A stretch of 64,000 nt of DNA from an uncultured Agathobaculum sp. GTDB taxonomy: Bacteria > Bacillota > Clostridia > Oscillospirales > Butyricicoccaceae. Both the position numbers and the translations under genes were made by a program. The notes below the pieces were generated by a model that saw nothing but the letters and a program-made list of their open reading frames with translations, had not been told where the DNA came from and searched no databases. Location: assembly GCF_944384695.1 (NCBI RefSeq), contig NZ_CALWUQ010000001.1:19687-83686 (forward strand), given 5' to 3'. Position 1 is the first letter of the stretch. Every line of letters begins with the position of its first letter. Below are positions 43,283 through 52,581 of the stretch, piece by piece.

Positions 43283-43415
43283 AAAAAAAGAGACCCATCC
43301 GCCGTAAAACAGATAAGTCTCGTCATTTCATGCAGAACCAGAGAAGCGTCCTCCCCAGTATGTTGGCCCTGCCGCGCGGGGTGGAACAAATCCGCGCCGA
43401 CTACTCCCTTATTAC
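43283..43415 (-). ncRNA. yybP-ykoY manganese riboswitch with terminator
   Basis: On the minus strand the leader carries the conserved segments AGGGAGTAG (about 43402-43410), CAACATACTGG (about 43356-43366) and ACGAGACTTATC (43312-43323). GAGAC then pairs with GTCTC ahead of seven T (43283-43321), an intrinsic terminator overlapping the last conserved segment. In this class Mn2+ binding stops terminator formation and turns on export genes. It sits in front of mntP, as expected. Confidence 0.9.
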
Positions 43416-43420
43416 CGCTT

Positions 43421-43449
43421 ATGATACCATATGCGGCGGGCAAAGTCAA
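43421..43449 (-). promoter_or_regulatory. Promoter of the riboswitch-mntP transcript
   Basis: Minus-strand -35 TTGACT (43444-43449), 17-nt spacer and -10 TATCAT (43421-43426), immediately after the gatD stop. Confidence 0.75.
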
Positions 43450-43457
43450 TATCCGCA

Positions 43458-44195
43458 TCAGCCCCGGCGCAGCCGCTCCTCCATATAGTCATGCGCGCGG
43501 TTTTCCAACGTGTCGTCAAGCGGCGTCAGCGGCTCTGTGCCGTCGTACTTGCGGGCAAGTGCGGTTTGCAGGATAAAGTCGCACAGCGCAGGATTCTTGG
43601 GCAAAAGCGAGCCGTGCGAGTAGGTCGCAAACACATTTTTATAGCGCGCGCCCTCGGTCTGGTCCTCGCCGTTGTTGCCATAGCCCTTGAGCACCATGCC
43701 CAGCGGCGCAACGTCCTCGCCCAGATAGGTCTTGCCCGAGTGATTTTCAAAGCCGACCACGACCGAACCGCTGCTTTCGGGCGTGGTGCGGAACATATAG
43801 TTGCCAATCATGCGCTCTTTTGCGCCGATGGTGTGGACGTTGATTGCGCCGATGAAGTCCAGCTGGTTGCCGTCCCACGTTTTGTAGTACTGTCCCAGCA
43901 TCTGATAGCCGCCGCAGATGGCAAGGAACACCTTGCCCTCCTCGACCGCCGTGCAGATATCGCGGCCCTTGCCCGCGGCAAGGTCGCGCAGCAGCACTTC
44001 CTGCTCGAAGTCCTGTCCGCCGCCGATGAAAAAGATATCGTGTTTGTCAATATCAATCGGCTGGCCGATGGAGCACTCCTCGACCGTCACGCCGATGCCG
44101 CGCGCTTCCAGCCGCCGCTTCATGGTAATGATATTGCCCCGGTCGCCGTACAGGTTCAAAATATCGGGGTACAGGTGGCAGATATTCAGTTGCAT
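43458..44195 (-). CDS. gatD: Lipid II isoglutaminyl synthase, glutaminase subunit GatD
   Basis: 245 residues, CobB/CobQ-like class I glutamine amidotransferase. Catalytic Cys94 in [10 protein letters not shown] and His in [12 protein letters not shown] are visible. It releases ammonia from glutamine for MurT, which amidates D-Glu of the lipid II stem peptide. It lies 15 nt after murT. No independent promoter is evident. Confidence 0.95.
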   Translation of the reverse strand: MQLNICHLYPDILNLYGDRGNIITMKRRLEARGIGVTVEECSIGQPIDIDKHDIFFIGGGQDFEQEVLLRDLAAGKGRDICTAVEEGKVFLAICGGYQMLGQYYKTWDGNQLDFIGAINVHTIGAKERMIGNYMFRTTPESSGSVVVGFENHSGKTYLGEDVAPLGMVLKGYGNNGEDQTEGARYKNVFATYSHGSLLPKNPALCDFILQTALARKYDGTEPLTPLDDTLENRAHDYMEERLRRG

Positions 44196-44210
44196 GTCGT
44201 CCTCTCCCCC

Positions 44211-45581
44211 TTATTCGTAAAACGCCTTGACGTCGGTGTGCTTGGCAATCTCGCCGCGCAAATCGAACATCGCCGTATAGGTCGGCATCAGGAACGCGGG
44301 CGTCTCGTCCGCGCCGACCTGCTCGAGCAGCGCTTCATAGTCGCGCACCACCTCGATGCGGTCGGTCGTAAAGCCCGCGTACTTCAGGCGCAGCGCCATA
44401 TCGTCCGCGCGCACGCCGGAAACCAGAATGCGCGTGAAGCGTGCTTCCTGCTCAGCCAGCGCCTCAAAGTCAACATCCCATATCCAGCTGATGTCGGTGC
44501 CATCCGCAAAGCGGTCGTTGAGCAGAAAAGCCAGCTTGCAGGTGCCCTTGTCATGTGCAATCAGGTTGATGACCTGATTAAAGCCCGCCGGGTTTTTGAC
44601 CAGCATCATGCGCGCCTGCGCCTTGCCGAGCGTGAACTGCTCGGCGCGGCCGAAGCCGCACTCAAACTGGCCGAGCGCACTGACCGCGGTTTCCTCATGA
44701 ATGCCGACGATGTGCGACACTGCCGCAGCAGCCGCCGCGTTATAGATGTTATAGCCGCCCGGCAGATTGACGTGCACCTCATGCACACGGCCGCAGATGG
44801 ACAGCACAATGTCGGACGAATCCGCGCCCGCGGCAAGAATCTTGGTGACCGCCACATCCGGCTCATGTCGGTGGTAGCCGCATTTGGGGCAGCGGAAGCC
44901 GCCCAGATGGCCGTAGGTGATATAGTCGTACTGGTATTCGGTCTTGCAGTGGATGCAGTAGGGCGCGTCGGACAGCTCATGCGCCGCGTTTTCGTAAATG
45001 GGCACGTTAACGCCGAACCACAGCACCTTGTTCGGGATTTTCTCCGCGAGCGAGGCGGTCAGCGAGCAATCGGCATTCAGGCACAGCGTCGCGTCCGGCA
45101 CATGGGTGATGCCCTCACGGATGGCGTTTAGGGTGTGCGTAATCTCGCCATAGCGGTCGAGCTGGTCGCGGAAAATATTGTTGACCACCAGACATTCGAC
45201 CGGCAGGAATTCGCTCGTGCGGCGAAAAGCAGCCTCATCGCACTCAATCAGCGCGTGCGTATACGGGCACTTGCCTGAAAGCGTGCAGTGCTGCGCAAAT
45301 ACCGCAATGATACCGGTCAGCAGGTTCGCGCCCGATTTGTTGGAAAAGTATTTCAGCCCCGCATCGGCAAACGCCTGCTCAATCATGCGCGAGGTAGTGG
45401 TTTTGCCGTTGGTGCCGGTCACGACCGTAACCTTCACACCGCGCGACAGCTCCCCCAGAATATTCTTGTCGATTTTCAGCGCCAGCTTACCGGGCAGGTT
45501 GGTGCCGCCGCGGCCGAGCTTGCGCAAAACAGCGCCCGAAGCCTTGCAGACCGCAATGGCCAGCCGGGTTTTCAGCTTCAT
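44211..45581 (-). CDS. murT: Lipid II isoglutaminyl synthase, Mur ligase-like subunit MurT
   Basis: 456 residues. The P-loop TGTNGKTTTS (about 55-64) and Mur-ligase middle domain contain an inserted four-cysteine zinc ribbon (CIHC ... CPKC, about 207-232), a MurT hallmark. A C-terminal DUF1727 region follows. With GatD it converts D-Glu to D-isoGln in lipid II, needed for efficient cross-linking. It is first gene of the murT-gatD operon, with a consensus promoter about 40 nt upstream. Confidence 0.96.
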   Translation of the reverse strand: MKLKTRLAIAVCKASGAVLRKLGRGGTNLPGKLALKIDKNILGELSRGVKVTVVTGTNGKTTTSRMIEQAFADAGLKYFSNKSGANLLTGIIAVFAQHCTLSGKCPYTHALIECDEAAFRRTSEFLPVECLVVNNIFRDQLDRYGEITHTLNAIREGITHVPDATLCLNADCSLTASLAEKIPNKVLWFGVNVPIYENAAHELSDAPYCIHCKTEYQYDYITYGHLGGFRCPKCGYHRHEPDVAVTKILAAGADSSDIVLSICGRVHEVHVNLPGGYNIYNAAAAAAVSHIVGIHEETAVSALGQFECGFGRAEQFTLGKAQARMMLVKNPAGFNQVINLIAHDKGTCKLAFLLNDRFADGTDISWIWDVDFEALAEQEARFTRILVSGVRADDMALRLKYAGFTTDRIEVVRDYEALLEQVGADETPAFLMPTYTAMFDLRGEIAKHTDVKAFYE

Positions 45582-45618
45582 AGGATAACCCCTCTATCTG
45601 TCAATTTCATATAAATGA

Positions 45619-45647
45619 AGTATACCGCATTTTGCTGCGCAGTACAA
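45619..45647 (-). promoter_or_regulatory. Promoter of murT-gatD
   Basis: Minus-strand -35 TTGTAC (45642-45647), 17-nt spacer and -10 TATACT (45619-45624). Confidence 0.75.
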
Positions 45648-45811
45648 GCATGGAATCCACAGTCCACGGCATTCTGCACAAAAGCAGGGCAGAAATTTCA
45701 TCAATTTGGCAGAAACCCGGTTTGCCAAATAAAATGCACAAAAAAGAGAGCTTTCATTTGTGAAAAGATACCGGAGTGCATCGTAAAATGTACGAATTCG
45801 CGCAAAACCCC

Positions 45812-45839
45812 TTGCATTGACAGACAGATATTGTATAAT
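45812..45839 (+). promoter_or_regulatory. Promoter of the phosphoglucomutase gene
   Basis: -35 TTGCAT (45812-45817), 16-nt spacer and -10 TATAAT (45834-45839). Confidence 0.65.
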
Positions 45840-45883
45840 TTAGATAGTGGCTTTAGCCAAATAACAGGATGAGGTGAATTCCA

Positions 45884-47611
45884 ATGGATTATATGTCGGA
45901 ATACAAGCGCTGGCTGGAAAGCGACGCGCTTTCGGAAGAGGAGCGCGCGGAGCTGCGCGCAGTAGAAGGCAACAAGGAAGAAATCGAGAGCCGCTTTTTT
46001 GCGCCGCTGTCGTTCGGCACGGCAGGTTTGCGCGGGGTCCTGGGTGTGGGCCTGAACCGCATGAACCGCTTCACGGTCGGACAGGCTGCGCAGGGCCTTG
46101 CCAACCTGATTGTCTCCAACGGCCAGGCCGCGATGGACCGCGGCGTTGCCATTGCGTATGACAGCCGCCATTTCTCGCCCGAGTTCGCCCGGCAGTCGGC
46201 CTGCGTCCTCGCGGCCAACGGCATCAAGGCGCTGCTGTTCGATGAGCTGCGCCCGACGCCTGAGCTGTCCTTCGCCGTGCGCCACTATGGCTGCATCGCG
46301 GGCATCAACATCACCGCGTCCCACAACCCCAAGGAGTATAACGGCTATAAGGTCTACTGGGAGGACGGCGCACAGCTGCCGCCCGCCGAAGCAGACGTGG
46401 TCGCCAAGGAAATGGCGGCGACCGATATCTTCACCGGCATCAAGAGCGCGGACTATGACAAGGCCGTTGCAGACGGTATGATTCGTATTCTGGACAAGGA
46501 CACCGACGAGGCTTACCTCGGCGAAGTCATCAAGGTTGCGGTCAACCCGGACTGCGTAAGGCAGGTTGCGGACGAATTCAAGCTGGTCTACACGCCGTTC
46601 CATGGCGCGGGCTACCGTCTGGTACCCGAGATTCTGCGCCGTCTGGGCTACAAGCACATCATCTGCGAACCTGAGCAGATGAAAATCGACGGTGATTTCC
46701 CGACCGTCAAGAACCCGAACCCGGAGTATAAGGAAGGCTTCAACCTTGCCATCGAGCTTGCCAAGCAGAATGACGTTGACCTTATCATCGGCACCGACCC
46801 GGACGCCGACCGCACCGGCATCGTCCTCAAGGACAAGACCGGCGACTACGTCACCCTGTCGGGCAATCAGGTAGGCGTGCTGCTGACCGACTACATCATC
46901 ACCGCCAAAAAGCTGACGAACACCATGCCTGCCCATCCGGCGGTCCTCAAGAGCATCGTGACCACCGAGATGGCGCGCGCAGCTGCGAACAAGAACGGTG
47001 TGGACTGCTTTGATACGTTCACCGGTTTTAAGTTCCTCGCGGAGAAAATCAAGCAGTTCGAAGCGACCGGCTCGCACGAGTATATCTTCGCCTTTGAGGA
47101 GTCCTACGGCTACCTGTGCGGCGACTATGCGCGCGATAAGGACGCGGTCACCGCATCCATGCTGATTGCGGAGATGGCGGCTTATTACCGCACGCAGGGC
47201 AAGACCCTGTACGACGCGATGGAAGAGATGTACGAGAAGTACGGCTACTATTGCGAGCAGACCATCTCGATCACCATGCCCGGCGTATCCGGTTTGCAGC
47301 GCATGAAGGAGCTGATGGCCGAGTTGCGCGAAAAACCGCTGACCACCATCGGCGTGCACAAGGTCGATTACACCCGCGACTATATGCCCGGCACGCGCAC
47401 CTGCATGGCGGACGGCAAGGTTGAGCAAATCGAGCTCAAGGGCCAGAACGTGATGTACTACGAGCTGGAGGGCGGCACGACGTTCATCATCCGTCCGTCC
47501 GGCACCGAGCCTAAGGTCAAGGTTTATATCATGGCCAAGGGCGACAGCAAGGCGGATGCCGCTGCCAAGGTAGAGGCGCTGGTTGCCGCTGCCAAGGAAA
47601 TCGTCAAGTAA
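45884..47611 (+). CDS. pgcA: Phosphoglucomutase / phospho-sugar mutase, PgcA type
   Basis: 575 residues. The N-terminal SFGTAGLRGVLG, catalytic phosphoserine loop ITASHNPKEYNGYK, metal loop GTDPDADRTGI and C-terminal phosphate loop RPSGTEPKVKVY are present. It interconverts glucose-6-phosphate and glucose-1-phosphate, linking glycolysis to the glycogen cluster and UDP-glucose. It is a single gene with its own promoter. RBS GATGAGGTG. Confidence 0.95.
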   Translation: MDYMSEYKRWLESDALSEEERAELRAVEGNKEEIESRFFAPLSFGTAGLRGVLGVGLNRMNRFTVGQAAQGLANLIVSNGQAAMDRGVAIAYDSRHFSPEFARQSACVLAANGIKALLFDELRPTPELSFAVRHYGCIAGINITASHNPKEYNGYKVYWEDGAQLPPAEADVVAKEMAATDIFTGIKSADYDKAVADGMIRILDKDTDEAYLGEVIKVAVNPDCVRQVADEFKLVYTPFHGAGYRLVPEILRRLGYKHIICEPEQMKIDGDFPTVKNPNPEYKEGFNLAIELAKQNDVDLIIGTDPDADRTGIVLKDKTGDYVTLSGNQVGVLLTDYIITAKKLTNTMPAHPAVLKSIVTTEMARAAANKNGVDCFDTFTGFKFLAEKIKQFEATGSHEYIFAFEESYGYLCGDYARDKDAVTASMLIAEMAAYYRTQGKTLYDAMEEMYEKYGYYCEQTISITMPGVSGLQRMKELMAELREKPLTTIGVHKVDYTRDYMPGTRTCMADGKVEQIELKGQNVMYYELEGGTTFIIRPSGTEPKVKVYIMAKGDSKADAAAKVEALVAAAKEIVK

Positions 47612-47630
47612 ATATTGTTTTTTGCCAGAC

Positions 47631-47663
47631 AAGGGCGTGCGCCGGTTTCCGACGCACGCCTTT
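47631..47663 (+). terminator. Terminator after pgcA
   Basis: GGCGTGCG (47634-47641) pairs with CGCACGCC (47653-47660), extended by AAG/TTT. The T-run is short. Confidence 0.55.
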
Positions 47664-47698
47664 GCGGCCTTTTGGGGACAGAGAATGGGGGTATCACT

Positions 47699-48598
47699 AT
47701 GGTACAGATGATTCAGCATTTGCTTGCAGGACTGCTTGCGTCTGTGACGCTTGTCGGCGGCGGTGCAACCGTGACCGAAATCCCGTCGCCGCCGGGCGGC
47801 ATTGACCCGCAAAACCCGCCGGGACTGGCGGAATTTGTCGAACGGGTGCCAGACGCGGCCCGCATCGACTGCACAATTATCCAAAACCGCACCGGCGGCA
47901 CGGATAGTCTGGTGCCGGACGGTCCGGACTGGAACGAGTCCTTCGGGCTTTCGGCGTATGACGCGAACGGCAGACTGCTCGGCACGGCAACCGGAAGCGC
48001 GAATATGCCGGCATCCGCCATGTCCATCACCCTGTATGCATATGATGCAGCAAGCAACAGCACGCGCAGTTCGGTATACGTCGGAGAGCAACTGATTTCG
48101 GAGACCGTCCGGACTCAGGACGCGCAGGGACGCGATGCCACTTACACCTCTTTTCAGGACGGCGTACCCGACGAAACGGTTGACTATACCTATACCCCGC
48201 AGGCGGACGGCACACTGCTGTGCACGCAGACCACCCGCCGGGCAGACGGCACCACGAGCGAAAGCAGCTATGTGGTCGACGAAACAGGCAATCCGCTGCA
48301 CACCGAAACCCAAATCGGGGACAAAACCATCACGACCGACTTCACCTATGATGAAAAGGGCCGCACCACGCTGGTGGTGTACGATTACGGCGCGACAGTG
48401 CCGAGCGAAACCCACAATGCCTATACCGACGCGGCAGACGGCAGCTATACCTGTATAAGCGGGCTGTACGACAATGGCACGCTGCTCAGCCGCACCGAAC
48501 AGCAGTACGACACATGGGGCATCTGCATTTACGAAGCACAGCACAATCCGGACGGTGAACTGCTCCGCGAAATGACGGTGTATACGCTCAAGCCGTAA
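47699..48598 (+). CDS. Putative secreted protein with YD/RHS-like repeats, function unknown
   Basis: 299 residues from the ATG at 47699, preceded by GGGGG. A hydrophobic N-terminal segment (about 5-22) looks like a signal peptide; no lipobox Cys is seen. A Pro/Gly-rich linker is followed by a Thr/Asp/Tyr-rich body with recurring YD-type units such as YDANGRLLGTAT, YDEKGRTTLVVYDY and YDTWGICIYEA. These recall RHS/YD beta-strand repeats, but the protein is far too short for an RHS toxin cage. No lysin, sortase or toxin domain is seen. Confidence 0.75.
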   Translation: MVQMIQHLLAGLLASVTLVGGGATVTEIPSPPGGIDPQNPPGLAEFVERVPDAARIDCTIIQNRTGGTDSLVPDGPDWNESFGLSAYDANGRLLGTATGSANMPASAMSITLYAYDAASNSTRSSVYVGEQLISETVRTQDAQGRDATYTSFQDGVPDETVDYTYTPQADGTLLCTQTTRRADGTTSESSYVVDETGNPLHTETQIGDKTITTDFTYDEKGRTTLVVYDYGATVPSETHNAYTDAADGSYTCISGLYDNGTLLSRTEQQYDTWGICIYEAQHNPDGELLREMTVYTLKP

Positions 48599-48756
48599 AG
48601 CCGGATAGTCATGCAGCGCGTACTCGCGGGCGTTGCGCCGTCCACGGGGATGACCGGCGCGCTATTCTCAACCATACGGCGCAACTGTGTTCCCGATGCG
48701 GAATATGGCCGTCGGAAGGATGACCACCAAAGCCATCAGCGAACCGCTGGAATAAC

Positions 48757-48784
48757 AAAAACGCCCGCGAAAGCGGGCGTTTTT
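48757..48784. terminator. Bidirectional terminator
   Basis: A 12-bp stem (48757-48768 with 48773-48784) with GAAA loop, A-run left and T-run right, lies between the secreted protein (+) and trkH (-). The 158 nt before it (48599-48756) hold no recognisable gene. Confidence 0.85.
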
Positions 48785-48794
48785 CTGCATTGGT

Positions 48795-50240
48795 TTATTT
48801 TTCCCTGCGCCATGTCGCCGGGGCGAACAGCAGCAGCATCGGGAACACTTCCAGACGGCCGGCGAGCATATCGAACATCAGAACAATCTTGCTCAGCGGC
48901 GAGAAAAAGCCGAAGTTTGCCGCCGGACCGACCAGCTCCAGACCGGGGCCGACGTTGTTGAGCGTTGCGGCGACCGCGGTGAAGTTGGTAATCAGTTCTT
49001 CGTTGGTAATCGACAGCAGCAGCACCGACAGGATAAACAGCAAAATATAGGCAATCATGAACACGTTGACCGAGCGCATGACCTCATGCTGGACGCGGCG
49101 GCCATCCATCTTGTTGACGCGCACCGCGCGCGGATGAATGAGGAACTGCATCTCTTTGCGGATGCTCTTGCACATGAGCAGCACGCGCGAGCACTTCATG
49201 CCGCCGCCGGTTGAGCCGGCGCACGCGCCGATGAACATGAGCAACACCAGCAAGGCCTTACTGAACGCCGGCCACTGGTTGAAGTCCACAGTGGAAAAGC
49301 CGGTGGTGGTGATGATAGAAGCCACCTGAAAGGCTGCATGATGGAAACTCTGGAAAAAGCTCGAAAACATCGGCCGGACGTTAATGGCAATCAGCACGGA
49401 CGAGGCGATAATCACGCCCAGATAGAGGCGCACCTCTTCGATGCGGAAGGCGTTTTTCCAGCGCTTTGTCAGCAGCAGGAAATAAACGCTAAAATTGATG
49501 CCGAACAAAATCATGAAAACCGTCACGACGCCCTGCAAATAATAGCTGTCGTAATACGCAATCGAGCTGTTCCAGATACCGAAACCGCCCGTGCCCGCGG
49601 TTGCCATCGAGGTACAGGCCGCGTCGAACAGCGGCATGCCGCCAATCATCAGCAGCACGATTTCCAGCACGGTCATGCCGAAATAGATGGCATACAGATA
49701 CATCGCGGTATCGCGCAAATGGGGCGACAGCTTGCTGACCGACGGGCCGGGGCTTTCCGCGCGCATCAGGTGGATGGTCTGCCCACCCGCCAGCGGCAGC
49801 ACAATCAGCATGAACACCAGAACGCCCATGCCGCCGACCCAGTGGGTCAGGCTGCGCCAGAGCAGTGAGGCATGCGAAAGCGCCTCAACGTCGCTCAGAA
49901 TGGTCGCGCCCGTGGTGGTAAAGCCGGAAACGGTTTCAAACAGCGCGTCCACCACCGACGGAATCTCCCCGCTGAACAGGAACGGCAGCGCGCCGGTCAG
50001 CGCCAGCACAATCCAGCACAGCGCAACGGTGACAAAGCCCTCACGGGCGTAAAAGCGGGTATTTTCCGGCCGCTTGTGACAAAACAACGCGGAAAACACC
50101 AGACAAATCACAGCAGTCGCAAGATAAGCCAGCACCACGTGCTCGCGGTACAGGATGGCGGTCAGCATGGGAAGGAGCAGGAACAGCGACTCCACGCCCA
50201 GCATCCAGCCAATCAGGTAGCGTACCATAGCATGATTCAT
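48795..50240 (-). CDS. trkH: Potassium uptake channel subunit TrkH/KtrB
   Basis: 481 residues with about ten membrane helices in four M1-P-M2 repeats. The four selectivity-filter segments are visible: SGFTTTGAT, ATAGTGGFG, ITTTGFSTV and LNNVGPGLE. It conducts K+ inward, gated by the TrkA ring. The start overlaps the trkA stop by 4 nt (ATGA). Confidence 0.95.
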   Translation of the reverse strand: MNHAMVRYLIGWMLGVESLFLLLPMLTAILYREHVVLAYLATAVICLVFSALFCHKRPENTRFYAREGFVTVALCWIVLALTGALPFLFSGEIPSVVDALFETVSGFTTTGATILSDVEALSHASLLWRSLTHWVGGMGVLVFMLIVLPLAGGQTIHLMRAESPGPSVSKLSPHLRDTAMYLYAIYFGMTVLEIVLLMIGGMPLFDAACTSMATAGTGGFGIWNSSIAYYDSYYLQGVVTVFMILFGINFSVYFLLLTKRWKNAFRIEEVRLYLGVIIASSVLIAINVRPMFSSFFQSFHHAAFQVASIITTTGFSTVDFNQWPAFSKALLVLLMFIGACAGSTGGGMKCSRVLLMCKSIRKEMQFLIHPRAVRVNKMDGRRVQHEVMRSVNVFMIAYILLFILSVLLLSITNEELITNFTAVAATLNNVGPGLELVGPAANFGFFSPLSKIVLMFDMLAGRLEVFPMLLLFAPATWRREK

Positions 50241-51610
50241 CGCTCCGTATCCTCCGCCGTCTCCGGCTGGAAAATATCCTGCAAATCATTCATGCCGCGC
50301 CGGGTGGAAACCACGATAACCGTATCGCCCTCCCGCAGCACATCGCGGCCGCGCGGGATGATGCGGCGGCCCTTGCGGTTGATGCAGCACAGCAGCACAT
50401 CCGGCCGGATGGGCATGTCCTGCAGCGGTACGCCAATCAAATCATGCGCCGCTACGCGGAATTCAAGCGCTTCCGCGCCGCCGAGCTGATGCAGCGTTTC
50501 CACATTCGAGCCCATGGAGTTCTGCATGGCACGGGTATACTGGCCAATCAGCTCAGCCGTTGTCTGCTTGGGGCGCACGACCGTGCCGATGGGCAGGCTT
50601 TCAATGACCTCTTCAAAGTTGACGCGGTTGACCTTGGTGAACAGCTTGGCCTTGGAATGACGGCCCGCATGCAGCGCAAGCAGGATATTCTCCTCGTCCA
50701 TGCCGGTCAGCGCGGCGAACGCCTCGCAGCTGGCCAGCCCTTCCTCATCGAGCAGGTCGCGGTCGGTGCCGTCGCCGTGGATGATGGTCGCGCCCGGCAG
50801 CATTTCGGACAGGGTCTCGCAGCGCTCCAGACGATTTTCGATGATTTTGACCGAAATACCGGTATCAATCAGCATTTTCGCAAGGAAATAAGAGATTTTG
50901 CCGCCGCCAATCAGCATGGCGGAGCGGATATGGTCGTTTGGCACGCCAATCTGGCGGAAAAAGTCGCCCTGCTCGCGCGGCGGAATAATTACGGTCACGT
51001 CATCGCCCGCTTGCAGGATAAAATCGCCCTTGGGGATAAAGGTCTGCCCCCCGCGGCGCACCATACAGAGCAGCGCATTGGTGCGCAGCAACGGATTGAC
51101 CTCGCAAACCGCCATACCGTTCAGGCGCGAACCGGACGGGATGCGGATATCGAGCAGCTCGATGCGTCCCTTGGCAAAGGTGCTCACACCGATGGCCGAC
51201 GGGAAACGAATCAGGCGCGAAACCACGCGCGCCGTGGACATCTCGGGGTTGATGACCATGGACAGGCCCAGCTCATCCCGGATAAAGCCGATTTCGGACA
51301 CATATTCCGGGTCGCGCACACGCGCAATGGTGTGGCAGCCTGCCGCCTTGCTGGCAATCAGGCAGGAGAGCAGATTGATTTCGTCATGCGTTGTGACTGC
51401 GATCAACAGGTCGGTTTCCCGCACGCCCGCCTCCTCCAATACGTGATAGCTCGTGCCGCTGCCGGTCACTGAGGTTAAATCCAGCGTGTTGGTCAGCTCG
51501 GTGAGCCGACGTTCGGACAGGTCAATCAGGGTCAGGTCATGCCCTTCCGCGGAAAGCTGCTCGGCCAGTGCCGAACCGACCTTGCCGCAGCCTACAATAA
51601 TGATGCGCAT
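50237..51610 (-). CDS. trkA: Potassium transport regulator TrkA
   Basis: 457 residues with duplicated RCK architecture: Rossmann NAD-binding domain 1 (IIIVGCGKVGSALA at the start), TrkA_C domain, second Rossmann domain (MLIGGGKISYFLA at about 235) and a second TrkA_C. It gates TrkH in response to nucleotides. The ATG at 51610 follows GGAGG; the longer open frame upstream is rejected. It is first gene of trkA-trkH. Confidence 0.96.
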   Translation of the reverse strand: MRIIIVGCGKVGSALAEQLSAEGHDLTLIDLSERRLTELTNTLDLTSVTGSGTSYHVLEEAGVRETDLLIAVTTHDEINLLSCLIASKAAGCHTIARVRDPEYVSEIGFIRDELGLSMVINPEMSTARVVSRLIRFPSAIGVSTFAKGRIELLDIRIPSGSRLNGMAVCEVNPLLRTNALLCMVRRGGQTFIPKGDFILQAGDDVTVIIPPREQGDFFRQIGVPNDHIRSAMLIGGGKISYFLAKMLIDTGISVKIIENRLERCETLSEMLPGATIIHGDGTDRDLLDEEGLASCEAFAALTGMDEENILLALHAGRHSKAKLFTKVNRVNFEEVIESLPIGTVVRPKQTTAELIGQYTRAMQNSMGSNVETLHQLGGAEALEFRVAAHDLIGVPLQDMPIRPDVLLCCINRKGRRIIPRGRDVLREGDTVIVVSTRRGMNDLQDIFQPETAEDTER

Positions 51611-51658
51611 GGTGCGCCTCCGATCTCTCTTTTTACAGGGTACATAATATACATAGCG

Positions 51659-51687
51659 ATTATAGCGTTTCAGCGGCAAAAAAGCAA
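51659..51687 (-). promoter_or_regulatory. Promoter of trkA-trkH
   Basis: Minus-strand -35 TTGCTT (51682-51687), 17-nt spacer and -10 TATAAT (51659-51664). Confidence 0.75.
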
Positions 51688-51746
51688 TATCCTTGACAGG
51701 CGAAAACCAATCTTTGCAGTTTTTTAGCACCCCCGGCCGCCTATCG

Positions 51747-51776
51747 TTGACCGCCGCGCCGCATACATGGTATACT
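51747..51776 (+). promoter_or_regulatory. Promoter of cutC and the antiterminator gene
   Basis: -35 TTGACC (51747-51752), 18-nt spacer and -10 TATACT (51771-51776). Confidence 0.75.
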
Positions 51777-51812
51777 TGTTTCAATATCCGGAAAGGAAAC
51801 GGGGGCGACGGT

Positions 51813-52565
51813 TTGGCACGGGTGCTTGAAGTATGCGTTGATTCGGTGGAATCGGCGCAATGCGCGGCGCGCGGCGGCGCCACACGACTGGAGCTATGCG
51901 CCGACCTGATCGTGGGCGGCACCTCGCCGGACGAAGATTTGTTCCGCATGGTGCGGGAGCGGGTGGAGCTTCCCATCCGGGTGCTGCTGCGGCCACGTTT
52001 TGGGGATTTCCTCTATTCCGACGAAGAATATGAGCTGCTGCAACGGCAGGTGCGCCGGTTCCGCGCGCTCGGCGCGGATGGCGTGGTCATCGGCATGCTG
52101 CGTCCGGACGGCACGCTGGACGAAGCGCGCATGGCAAGGCTCATCGCGCTTGCGGACGGCATCGGCGTGACGCTGCACCGCGCGTTTGACGTGTGCCGCA
52201 ATTCGTTCGAGGCGCTCGAAACCGCGCGGCGGCTCGGGGTGGACACCATTTTGACCTCGGGCCAGCAGGCAAGCTGTGTCAAGGGCGCCGCGCTGCTGCG
52301 CGAGCTGGTCGCAGCCGCAAACGGGCAGCCGCAGATTCTGGTCGGCGCAGGCGTCAACGCGCAGGTGATTCGCACGTTGCAGCCGCAGACCGGCGCGGAT
52401 GCGTTTCATCTGTCCGCCAAACGCACGCTCGACAGCGGGATGGTGTTCCGCCGCGCGGGCGTACCCATGGGCCTGCCCGGCATCAGCGAGTTTACGCTCT
52501 GGCGGTGCGACGAAAACGCGGTACGCGAAGCCCGCAGCACGCTCGATGCGCTTTGCGGCGGCTGA
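51813..52565 (+). CDS. cutC: CutC family protein
   Basis: 250 residues, TIM-barrel. Family motifs LEVCVDSVESA, GGATRLELC, VLLRPRFGDFLYS, VTLHRAFDV and LTSGQQAS are present. It was named for copper homeostasis in E. coli, but the copper role is disputed and its reaction is unknown. No ATG is available; the TTG at 51813, with GGGGGCG upstream, is preferred over the GTG at 51822. It lies 16 nt before the antiterminator gene. Confidence 0.9.
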   Translation: MARVLEVCVDSVESAQCAARGGATRLELCADLIVGGTSPDEDLFRMVRERVELPIRVLLRPRFGDFLYSDEEYELLQRQVRRFRALGADGVVIGMLRPDGTLDEARMARLIALADGIGVTLHRAFDVCRNSFEALETARRLGVDTILTSGQQASCVKGAALLRELVAAANGQPQILVGAGVNAQVIRTLQPQTGADAFHLSAKRTLDSGMVFRRAGVPMGLPGISEFTLWRCDENAVREARSTLDALCGG

Positions 52566-52581
52566 CAAGGAGGGGAAAGGC

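Noticed and set aside
45701..48544. 947-codon minus-strand open frame opposite pgcA and the secreted protein
   Set aside because: It spans two plus-strand genes and their gap with antisense-like composition. There is no ribosome-binding site or recognisable domain.
47699..48598. RHS polymorphic toxin
   Set aside because: The protein is 299 residues with no cleavable C-terminal toxin, no core RHS shell length and no immunity gene next to it.
48611..48961. 116-codon plus-strand frame after the secreted protein
   Set aside because: It runs through a bidirectional terminator into antisense of trkH, with no ribosome-binding site.
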